From contig CAYJMG010000020.1 in NCBI GenBank assembly GCA_964371355.1, positions 1 to 64,000 on the forward strand: a stretch of DNA of 64,000 nucleotides. The letters are read 5' to 3'. The translations under genes and the position numbers were made by a program. This document shows positions 15,533-22,460 of the stretch, in pieces. Source of the DNA: JACRBR01 sp964371355. Lineage in GTDB: Bacteria > Chloroflexota > Dehalococcoidia > DSTF01 > JACRBR01. Within the stretch, counting starts at the first letter, position 1; every line of letters begins with the position of its first letter. Below the pieces are notes generated by a model that was not told where the DNA came from, did no database searches, and worked only from the letters and a program-made list of their open reading frames with translations.

Positions 15533-16390
15533 ATGCCCGATACGATCCTGCTCGGCGCTGTGGCCTACGACCCGAAGGTCGTGACGATCTGGGACGGCTT
15601 CAGGCGTTACCTGACGGCCAGGGGCCTCCCCTTCGATTACATCCTCTTCTCGAACTACGAGCGCCAGGTCGGCGCGCTGCTCGATGGCCACGTCCACGTC
15701 GCGTGGAACTCGCCGCTCGCCTGGATCCGCGCGCAACGCCTGGCCAGGTCCCGCGGCGTGCTGGTTTCGACGTTCTGCATGCGCGACACCGACCGCGACA
15801 ACCGTTCCGTCATCGTCGTGAAGGCCGGCGCCGGGATCGACACCATCGGCCAGTTGCGCGGGAAGACCGTGGCTGTTGGTGCTGGCGACTCGCCCCAGGC
15901 CACCCTCATCCCGCTCGACCTCCTGCGTCGCGCTGGCCTGGCGCCGGACGTCGATGTTCGCGTCCAGCGCCACGAGGTGCTTAGCGGGCTGCACGGGGAC
16001 CACGTCGGCGGCGAACGGGACGCCGCGAGAGCCCTCGCTGAGGGCGGGGCCGACGCCGCGTGCATGCACGAGTGGAACTACCGCGCCTTCATTGGTGACG
16101 GGCTCTTCGCCCCTCTCTCGACGTCCATCCTCGCGCGCACGGAACCCTACGATCACTGCAACATGACTGCAGGTCCCGCCGCCACCGCCGAGACTGTCGC
16201 CGCCCTGCGCGACGCGTTACTCGCGATGGATCCCGCCGATCCGGAGGTGAAGCGCCTCTTCGACCTCGAGGGCCTCACGCACTGGTGCGACGCTCGCCTC
16301 GACGGTTACGCCGCTCTCGACGCCGCGGTCGACGCGCTGGGCGTGTACGACGCGGAAGGCGCGATCCTCCAGCCGGAGTACGCGCGCTGA
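15533..16390 (+). CDS. PhnD-like substrate-binding fold protein, no signal peptide
   Basis: 285-aa protein resembling phosphate/phosphonate-type periplasmic binding proteins (PhnD/PF12974). It has LGAVAYDPKVVTIWDGF at the start, HVAWNSPLAWIRAQRLAR as the ligand-pocket strand, and TIGQLRGKTVAVGAGDSPQA as the domain hinge. It starts directly with the mature fold after a strong AGGAGG (15520-15525), so it has no signal peptide or lipobox. No ABC permease or ATPase is adjacent. It may thus be a cytoplasmic binding protein or an enzyme using this fold, as MqnA/MqnD do. It couples to the next gene by a TGATG overlap. Confidence 0.75.
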   Translation: MPDTILLGAVAYDPKVVTIWDGFRRYLTARGLPFDYILFSNYERQVGALLDGHVHVAWNSPLAWIRAQRLARSRGVLVSTFCMRDTDRDNRSVIVVKAGAGIDTIGQLRGKTVAVGAGDSPQATLIPLDLLRRAGLAPDVDVRVQRHEVLSGLHGDHVGGERDAARALAEGGADAACMHEWNYRAFIGDGLFAPLSTSILARTEPYDHCNMTAGPAATAETVAALRDALLAMDPADPEVKRLFDLEGLTHWCDARLDGYAALDAAVDALGVYDAEGAILQPEYAR

Positions 16391-17088
16391 TGCCACAACG
16401 AGACTGCATCGTCGTGATGGCCCGCCGCCCGGCAGCCGGCGCCGTGAAGACGCGCCTGGCCGCTTCGCTCGGCGCTCGCCCCGCGGCGGAGCTGTACGAG
16501 GCGTTCCTGCTCGATACGCTGGCTGCCTGCGCGGAGGTCGACGCCCGGGTAGCGATCTCCTACGCCCCCGACGATGCGCAGGCCCGGCGATACTTCTCCG
16601 CCGCCGCGCCGGACGCGTTGCTCGCTCCCCAGCGCGACGTACCCTTCGGCGAGCGTCTGGCCGATGCGACGGGGTCGGCGTTCCATGCCGGTGCCGGGCG
16701 CGTGGCGGTTATCGGTTCCGACATTCCGCATGTACGGCCCCAGTGGATCGCCGGCGCATTCTCCGCGCTCGATGAGGCCGATCTCGCCATCGGCCCGACG
16801 CGCGATGGGGGGTACTACCTGCTGGCGCTGCGTTCCGCGGAGCCCCGGCTCTTCGCCGGCATCGACTGGAGCAGCGGGCGGGAGCTTGGCCAGACGATGG
16901 CCAGAGCCTCGGAGCTGAAGCTGCAAGTGAGCGTCGTGCCCGAGACGTTCGACGTGGACGTTGCCTCCGACCTCGCTGATCTCGAGTCGCTCATCGCGAC
17001 GGATGGGCCGCAGCGCTGCCCTCGCACCGCCGCCCGGCTGAACCGCTGGCGAGCCGCCCCGCGCGAGGAAGCCGGGGTGGCGCGATGA
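16390..17088 (+). CDS. TIGR04282-type transferase (rSAM-associated, CofC/GT-A-like)
   Basis: 232-aa nucleotidyl/glycosyl-transferase-like protein of the TIGR04282 (DUF2064) family, described as radical SAM/selenodomain-associated transferase 1 or arsenosugar-type glycosyltransferase. Recognisable features are CIVVMARRPAAGAVKTRLA at the N-terminus (KTRL nucleotide-binding motif), VAVIGSDIPHVRP near residue 110 and IGPTRDGGYYLLAL near 135, all diagnostic. Its ATG overlaps the preceding stop and its own stop overlaps the next ATG, so it is tightly coupled to the PhnD-like and radical SAM/SPASM genes. The acceptor is unknown. Confidence 0.85.
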   Translation: MPQRDCIVVMARRPAAGAVKTRLAASLGARPAAELYEAFLLDTLAACAEVDARVAISYAPDDAQARRYFSAAAPDALLAPQRDVPFGERLADATGSAFHAGAGRVAVIGSDIPHVRPQWIAGAFSALDEADLAIGPTRDGGYYLLALRSAEPRLFAGIDWSSGRELGQTMARASELKLQVSVVPETFDVDVASDLADLESLIATDGPQRCPRTAARLNRWRAAPREEAGVAR

Positions 17089-18104
17089 AGGCCACCACCG
17101 TGGTTTTGGACGACACGACGCATCGCGGCGAGATCGCGCCCGTGCTCCCCGACGAGCTGTATGTCGAGACAACGAACAGGTGCAACCTGAAGTGCCTTAC
17201 TTGTCCGCAGTCCTGGGGCATGGACGAGCAGCCCGCCGACCTGACCGCTGCGCAGGTCGAGCGTATTCTCGGCCTGTTCCCGGATGTGCGTCGCGTGGTG
17301 CTGCACGGCATCGGCGAACCGCTGCTCAACAAGGATCTTCCGTCGATCATTTCTGCGGTGAAACGGCGCGGCGCCTACGCGCTGTTCAACACCAACGGCC
17401 TCCTGTTGCGGGGGCGCGTCGCCGAGGCGATCGCGGCGGGCGATCTCGATGAGCTTCGCGTGTCGATCGACGCCGCGACGCCGCAGACGTACCAGCTTGT
17501 CCGCGGCGTCGACGGCTTCGGCCGCATCGTCGAGAACCTGCGTCGCTTCGCCGAGCTGAAGCGCGACGCCTGTGGCGGGCCGAAGGTCTCGCTGTGGATT
17601 ACGGGCATGCGGACGAACGTCGCCGAGTTGCCGCGGCTCGTCGAGACCGCGCATCGCTGCGGCGTCGCGGAGGTGTACCTCCAGCGCCTCGTCTTCTCGG
17701 ACCGGGGCATGGCGTCGCGGACTGAGTCGCTCTTCGGCCGGGCCGGATCCCCTGAACTCCGCGCGATCCGGGAGGCCGAAGAACTCGCCGCCTCGCTCGG
17801 TATCACGCTGCGCGGGTCCGGCGAAGCGGCCGCGAGCCAGTCCGTGGCTTCCGACCGTCTTTCGTACCGGGCCTGCCGGCGGCCCTGGACGCTCATGTAC
17901 GTGACTGCGAACGGCAACGTGCTTCCCTGCTGCATCGCCCCATTCACCGGCGTGCCATACGGCGAGATCGTCCTCGGTAACGTGTTCACCCAATCACCGG
18001 AGAATATATGGAACGGACCACGCTACCGGGCGTGGCGGCGCGGGCTCCTCTCGCACAGTCCGCCCTCCGCCTGCGCCAACTGCGGCAGCGGCTGGAGTCT
18101 GTAG
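17085..18104 (+). CDS. Radical SAM/SPASM domain protein
   Basis: 339-aa radical SAM enzyme. The CxxxCxxC motif is at Cys33, Cys37 and Cys40 (NRCNLKCLTC). A GIGEPLLNKDLP stretch replaces the usual GGEP. A C-terminal SPASM-like region (about 270-339) has cysteines in YRACRRPW, NVLPCCIAPF and SACANCGSGW that could ligate an auxiliary cluster. It starts 4 nt inside the preceding gene. SPASM enzymes modify peptides, carbohydrates or tetrapyrroles. No precursor peptide gene is visible nearby, so a small molecule or glycan substrate is more likely here (inference). Confidence 0.88.
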   Translation: MKATTVVLDDTTHRGEIAPVLPDELYVETTNRCNLKCLTCPQSWGMDEQPADLTAAQVERILGLFPDVRRVVLHGIGEPLLNKDLPSIISAVKRRGAYALFNTNGLLLRGRVAEAIAAGDLDELRVSIDAATPQTYQLVRGVDGFGRIVENLRRFAELKRDACGGPKVSLWITGMRTNVAELPRLVETAHRCGVAEVYLQRLVFSDRGMASRTESLFGRAGSPELRAIREAEELAASLGITLRGSGEAAASQSVASDRLSYRACRRPWTLMYVTANGNVLPCCIAPFTGVPYGEIVLGNVFTQSPENIWNGPRYRAWRRGLLSHSPPSACANCGSGWSL

Positions 18105-19531
18105 GGCTCGGGCGGCTCATCGCAACGCGATGGTGCGAGGCCGCGGCGTACGGCGTCTCGATTGCCGCGGCCTGGATCTTCGCCGGGTTCGCCCTGCGGC
18201 GGCATGCCCGGTACGAGAGCACGGCCTACGACTTCGGCTTTTTCGACCAGATCGTCTGGAACACCGCACACGGGCGCTGGTTCGAAACGACGTTCGTCGA
18301 CTATAACTTCGCCGGCCAGCACTTCGAACCGGTGCTCCTGCTGTTCGCCGGCCTGTACCGGCTCGGCGCCGGCCCCGAGGCACTGCTTGTGGTGCAGTCC
18401 GGGCTCGTCGCCGCGGCCGCGGTGCCGCTGTTCTACGCGGCGCGGCGGATGAGCGGGAGCGCGGTCGCGGGCCTGTCGCTCAGCGCCGCATTCCTCCTGC
18501 ATCCGTCGCTTCATCGCGCCCTGGACTTCGACTTCCATCCCGAGCTGCTTGGCTTCGTCTTCGTCTTCTCGGCGCTGTACTTCCTCGCCTCCGGCCGGCC
18601 GCTCGCGAGCCTGTTCGCCGTCGCCCCCGTGATGCTTCTGAAAGAGGACATGGCCGTCGTCACCGCCATGTTCGCCGCGCTCCTGTGGGTGCGCGGACAC
18701 CGCCGCGAGGCCCTCGCATTGTTCGTCGTGTCGGCCGCGTGGGCCCTGGCGACGGTCTTCGTCGTGATGCCCTACATCCGCGGAGGCGGCAGCGACCTCA
18801 ACGAGCGTTTCCACTACCTCACCGAGGACACGACGCTCCTCACTGCCGGTCCCATCGCGGCCTGGCGCGGCGGCGCCCAGCTCCTGTCCGAAACGGCCTC
18901 ATCACTCGGCCAGCTACTCGGCGGGACGGGCGGTATCGCGCTGCTGCATCCGGCCGTCGTGCTCGCCCTGCCTTCCATCGCGCTCAACGGCCTGGCGGAC
19001 CACGGACCTCAGTCGCGTATCGACCTCCAGTATGCGGCGGCGCCACTGGCCCTCGTGTTCGTGTCGTCGGCGCTGGCGCTCGGCGGGCTCAGGCGGCGTC
19101 GGCCGTTGCCACGGCTCGACATAACCATTGGCGGCGAGACGGCGCCCCCGATCGCCGCCAGCTTTGCTGTCGCTGTCGCCGCGGTGATGTTCCTCACCAC
19201 GAGCCCGTATTCGCCGTTCACGGATCGCCCCGCGCCGTCTCACGAGCATCGCGCCGCAATCGCAGAGGCGCTTCGGCTCGTCCCGGCCGGCGCCAACGTA
19301 AGTGCGCAGAACACGCTGGTGCCGCACCTGTCGCGGCGCACTGAGATCTTCGAGTTCCCGGATGTCCGCGAGGACACGGAGTTCGTGATCGTCGACGCCA
19401 CGCTGCCCATCACCGGCGAGTCCCGCGAGGCCGGCTACGATCGCTGGCTCCCGGAACTCCCGGCGTGGGGGTTCGTCGAGGTGTTCTCGCGCGACGGCGT
19501 TCGCGTCTTCTCTCGCGAGGTCCAGGAATGA
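18008..19531 (+). CDS. DUF2079 polytopic membrane protein
   Basis: 507-aa membrane protein of the DUF2079 family, with roughly eight to ten hydrophobic helices. The conserved N-terminal segment is YDFGFFDQIVWNTAHGRWFE and a GQHFEPVLLLFAGLY segment follows. The fold is related to lipid-linked-sugar glycosyltransferases of the GT-C type, and acidic residues in the first loop fit that (YDF, FVDYN). The ATG at 18008 follows GGAG at 17999-18002 but makes a 97-nt overlap with the SPASM gene. No suitable start exists soon after 18104. The GT2 gene follows with a 4-nt overlap. Confidence 0.82.
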   Translation: MERTTLPGVAARAPLAQSALRLRQLRQRLESVGLGRLIATRWCEAAAYGVSIAAAWIFAGFALRRHARYESTAYDFGFFDQIVWNTAHGRWFETTFVDYNFAGQHFEPVLLLFAGLYRLGAGPEALLVVQSGLVAAAAVPLFYAARRMSGSAVAGLSLSAAFLLHPSLHRALDFDFHPELLGFVFVFSALYFLASGRPLASLFAVAPVMLLKEDMAVVTAMFAALLWVRGHRREALALFVVSAAWALATVFVVMPYIRGGGSDLNERFHYLTEDTTLLTAGPIAAWRGGAQLLSETASSLGQLLGGTGGIALLHPAVVLALPSIALNGLADHGPQSRIDLQYAAAPLALVFVSSALALGGLRRRRPLPRLDITIGGETAPPIAASFAVAVAAVMFLTTSPYSPFTDRPAPSHEHRAAIAEALRLVPAGANVSAQNTLVPHLSRRTEIFEFPDVREDTEFVIVDATLPITGESREAGYDRWLPELPAWGFVEVFSRDGVRVFSREVQE

Positions 19532-20241
19532 GTGTCGTTGCCATCCTCCCGGCGCTGAACGAAGAGGAGGGGATCGCCCACGCGGTCGCCGCCATCCCGC
19601 GGGGCACGGTGGACGAGATCGTCGTCGTAGACAACGGCAGCACCGATGGCACGCCGGCGAGAGCCGCCGCGGCGGGCGCCCGCGTCGTGAGGGAGCCGCG
19701 GCACGGCTACGGCTACGCCTGCCAGGCCGGCGTCAGCGCGGCGCCCGGCGCCCGCGTTTACGTGTTCCTGGACGGAGACGCGAGCGAGGTGACAGAGGCG
19801 CTGCCCGATCTCGTCCGTCTCGTGGCGGCCGGCCGCGCTGACCTGGTGCTCGGTGCGCGTGAAGGCGCCGTGGAGCCCGGCGCGATGCCCTGGCAGCAGC
19901 GGTTCGGCAACCGCGTCCTCACCACGCTCCTCAACGCGCTGGCGGGTTCCCGGCTGCGCGATCTCCCGTCGCTGAAGGTCGTGGATGGGCCGACGCTGCG
20001 GTCGTTCGATCTGCGCGAGACTACGTATGGCTGGACTGCCGAGCTTATCGCGAAGGCGGCGTTCCGCGGCGCACTGATCGAGCAAGTCCCGACAGGCTTG
20101 AGGCGCCGCCGCGGCTCATCGAAAGTGGGCGGGAGGCTCGTGCCCAGCCTGCGCGCGGGCTGGACCATCTCGCGCACGATCCTACGCGTCTGGTGGCGGG
20201 AGCGGCGCACCCGGGCTCGCGCTCCCGGCCTCGATCGGTAG
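19528..20241 (+). CDS. GT2-family glycosyltransferase (DPM/DPG synthase-like)
   Basis: 237-aa inverting glycosyltransferase of family 2, resembling dolichyl/polyprenyl-phosphate mannose or glucose synthases. It begins with VVAILPALNEEEGIAHAV. The nucleotide-sugar motifs IVVVDNGSTDGTP and FLDGDAS (DxD-like) follow. A late RRGSSKVGG segment is typical of polyprenyl-phosphate glycosyltransferases. Transmembrane helices are absent, and the neighbouring DUF2079 protein could supply the membrane step. The last 60 nt overlap the 3' end of the convergent histidine-kinase gene. Confidence 0.88.
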   Translation: MSVVAILPALNEEEGIAHAVAAIPRGTVDEIVVVDNGSTDGTPARAAAAGARVVREPRHGYGYACQAGVSAAPGARVYVFLDGDASEVTEALPDLVRLVAAGRADLVLGAREGAVEPGAMPWQQRFGNRVLTTLLNALAGSRLRDLPSLKVVDGPTLRSFDLRETTYGWTAELIAKAAFRGALIEQVPTGLRRRRGSSKVGGRLVPSLRAGWTISRTILRVWWRERRTRARAPGLDR

Positions 20242-21513
20242 CGCCACGACGAACCGTGCTCCATCGCCGTCCCTGTTTTCTGCTCGCACCCATCCTCCAT
20301 GCGCCTCGACGATCTGCCGGACGATGGCGAGGCCGAGACCTGCGCCGCCCGTTGTCCGCGCTCTCGACGGATCGGCCCGGTAGAAGCGGTCGAAGATGTG
20401 CGCGAGGTGTTCGTCCGGGATGCCCGGCCCGCTGTCCTCGACCGTCATCGTGGCCCAGCCGTCCTCGACCAGGGTTGAGACGGTGATGGTGCCTCCTGCC
20501 GGCGTGTGCGTGAGCGCGTTCTCGACGAGGTTGCGCAGCACCTGGCCCAGCCGTCCACCGTCGGCCGTGGCCGGGACCGGCGCGTCTGAAGCCGCCACCC
20601 GCAGCTCTATCTCCGCATCGGCGGCGCGCGCGGATGCCGCGGCCACCGCCCCCGCCGCTACGTCCCGCAGGTCCAGTGGTCCGCGGTGCAGGAGCAGCTC
20701 GCCCGCGTCGGCCTGGCTTAGCTGCTCGACATCGCGGACCAGCCGGACCAGCGAGGCCGTCTCTTGCTGCAGGAGCGCCACTACCTGTGGCTCGGGTGCG
20801 ATCACACCATCGGCGATCGCCTCCAGGTAGCCGCCGAGGTTGTTGAGCGGGGTGCGCAGTTCGTGGGCCACGTCCGATGCCATGCGCCGGCGCAGTTCCA
20901 CGTTCTGCTCGATCTGGCTCGCCATCGCATTGAAGGCGTGCGCCAGCTCGCTAATCTCGTCGTGCGAGGAGACCCGCACGCGCTGTGACAGGTCACCCGC
21001 CTCCATGCGCTGTGCCGCCGCTGTCAGCGCTTCGACCGGGCGCGTGACACCCCTGGAAATGAAGAACGCGGCCCCACACGCCGCCGCCACCGCGAACGCG
21101 ATCGCGACGGCCATATAGCGGTTCAGGGAGCCGACCGTGTCGGCGCGCTGCTCGTTGATCGCTGGCTCCAGAGCCGCGTCCCCGTATACCTGGAAGCCAA
21201 CACCCTGTCCGGAAGCGATCTCGAATCGTTGCACGGCCAGCGGGACAGGATCGTATTCGCCCAGGGGGAGTGCTCTGGTGAACGGCTGCGGCCGCCCCGC
21301 GTCGTCGACGGGCACGTTCAGGATGAACACGCCGTTGTCGATTACCGTGCCTGCCATGACCTCGGAACCAGGTGCGGGTACACGCGTCACCACGAAGGAC
21401 TTGCTCAAGGTTGAGTCGTTGTTTCGCCCGATTAGAAAGCCGACGGCAACGAGGGCGATGACAGGCAGCGCCACCATCGCCAGGAGCAGGCGGAACTGTA
21501 GGCTATGAAGCAT
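20182..21513 (-). CDS. Sensor histidine kinase with periplasmic domain
   Basis: 443-aa kinase with transmembrane helices at about 8-28 and 133-153 flanking a roughly 100-residue extracytoplasmic sensor. The HAMP domain (154-206) leads to the H-box MASDVAHELRTPLNNLGG (His217). The ATPase domain has N-box NLVENALTHTPAG, G1 DSGPGIPDEHLAHIF and G2 GGAGLGLAIVRQIVEAHGG. The ATG at 21513 is the natural start; upstream frame is the response-regulator gene read out of frame. It overlaps that gene by 11 nt, the same overlap as in the other two-component pair. Context suggests it regulates the MacB-type exporter upstream. Confidence 0.93.
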   Translation of the reverse strand: MLHSLQFRLLLAMVALPVIALVAVGFLIGRNNDSTLSKSFVVTRVPAPGSEVMAGTVIDNGVFILNVPVDDAGRPQPFTRALPLGEYDPVPLAVQRFEIASGQGVGFQVYGDAALEPAINEQRADTVGSLNRYMAVAIAFAVAAACGAAFFISRGVTRPVEALTAAAQRMEAGDLSQRVRVSSHDEISELAHAFNAMASQIEQNVELRRRMASDVAHELRTPLNNLGGYLEAIADGVIAPEPQVVALLQQETASLVRLVRDVEQLSQADAGELLLHRGPLDLRDVAAGAVAAASARAADAEIELRVAASDAPVPATADGGRLGQVLRNLVENALTHTPAGGTITVSTLVEDGWATMTVEDSGPGIPDEHLAHIFDRFYRADPSRARTTGGAGLGLAIVRQIVEAHGGWVRAENRDGDGARFVVALPIEAGSASPGAPLPPPDA

Positions 21514-22201
21514 GATGGTCCTCCGCGAAGCGATACCCCACGCCGTACACCGTCTGCACGTACCGCGGCGACTCGGGGTCGTCCTCGATCTTCTTGCGCA
21601 GGTTCCGGACGTGCGAGTCGATCGTCCGCTCCAGCCCCTCGTACGCAACGCCGAACGCGCGGTCCAGCAACTGCAGTCGGGTGAAGGCTCGACCAGGGTC
21701 GCGCGCCATCGTCAGCAGCAACTGCAGCTCGCGTCGCGTGATAGCCACGGTTGTGCCCCGCAGCCGGACCTCGTGCCGCCGTGCGTCGATCTCCAGCTCA
21801 TCGAACCGTAGCGTGTCCCCGTCCGATGGCTCTTCCGGCGCGCGCCGCCGCAGGATCGCCCGCACCCGCGCCACCAGCTCGCTGGGGCGGAACGGCTTCG
21901 TGACGTAGTCGTCGGCCCCGAGGTCGAGCGCGAGCAGCGTATCCGCCTCCGCCGTCCGCGCCGTCACCATGATGATGGGCACGTCGGATTCAGCGCGCAG
22001 GACCCGGCACACGTCGAACCCGTCGACCTCCGGCAGCATCACGTCCAGCACGACCAGCCCGACCGGCTTGCGACGCGCCACGTCGATGCCCTCGCGTCCG
22101 TTTGACGCGGTCAGCACCGGATAGCCCTCGCGCTCGAGATACAGCCGGACGAGCGCCGCCGTGTTCGCGTCGTCCTCGATCACAAGTACCGCTGGTTTCA
22201 T
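21503..22201 (-). CDS. OmpR/PhoB-family response regulator
   Basis: 232-aa regulator with acidic pocket Asp10/Asp11, phospho-acceptor Asp53 (VVLDVMLPEVDG), IIMVTART and YVTKPFRPSEL. A winged-helix domain ends in IDSHVRNLRKKIEDDPESPR ... VYGVGYRFAEDH. The ATG at 22201 has an excellent GGAGGGA seven nucleotides upstream and is preferred over ATGs at 22222 and 22237. Repeats AACCTGT with 11-bp period lie upstream and probably bind it. It diverges from the export operon beginning at 22461. A decayed copy of this gene lies at 27391-27629. Confidence 0.94.
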   Translation of the reverse strand: MKPAVLVIEDDANTAALVRLYLEREGYPVLTASNGREGIDVARRKPVGLVVLDVMLPEVDGFDVCRVLRAESDVPIIMVTARTAEADTLLALDLGADDYVTKPFRPSELVARVRAILRRRAPEEPSDGDTLRFDELEIDARRHEVRLRGTTVAITRRELQLLLTMARDPGRAFTRLQLLDRAFGVAYEGLERTIDSHVRNLRKKIEDDPESPRYVQTVYGVGYRFAEDHHAS

Positions 22202-22243
22202 GGCGAGTCCCTCCGCTGACATGGTGCGACCGGACATCACGAA

Positions 22244-22265
22244 AACCTGTGAAGAACCTGTCAAG
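22244..22265. promoter_or_regulatory. Response-regulator direct-repeat site, copy A
   Basis: AACCTGT occurs at 22244-22250 and 22255-22261, an 11-bp period, within a longer CCTGTGAAG/CCTGTCAAG repeat. On the minus strand the second unit contains a perfect TTGACA (22265-22260) that could serve as the -35 for the response-regulator gene. A matching -10 is less clear (CGTGAT at 17-nt spacing). The site lies between the divergent regulator and export operons. Confidence 0.6.
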
Positions 22266-22460
22266 GAGTGATGAAAATGCGCCCGTTGGACAGTAAGCCA
22301 CCGAACTCCTGAGGATCTCCATCGACCCCGCACGGGTTCTCGATGCGTCGCCGGGTACCAAGGAGCATTCGGAACAGCAGACAAATATTGGCGGGATAGA
22401 CAGGGCGATGCACGAGCACCGGCAGCAGGCGCGGACGTGCGTCGCCAGGAAGGCCAAGCG

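Noticed and set aside
12998..18104. RiPP biosynthesis cluster
   Set aside because: Two radical SAM enzymes suggest it, but no short precursor-like gene with a ribosome-binding site was found in the gaps, which are under 25 nt.
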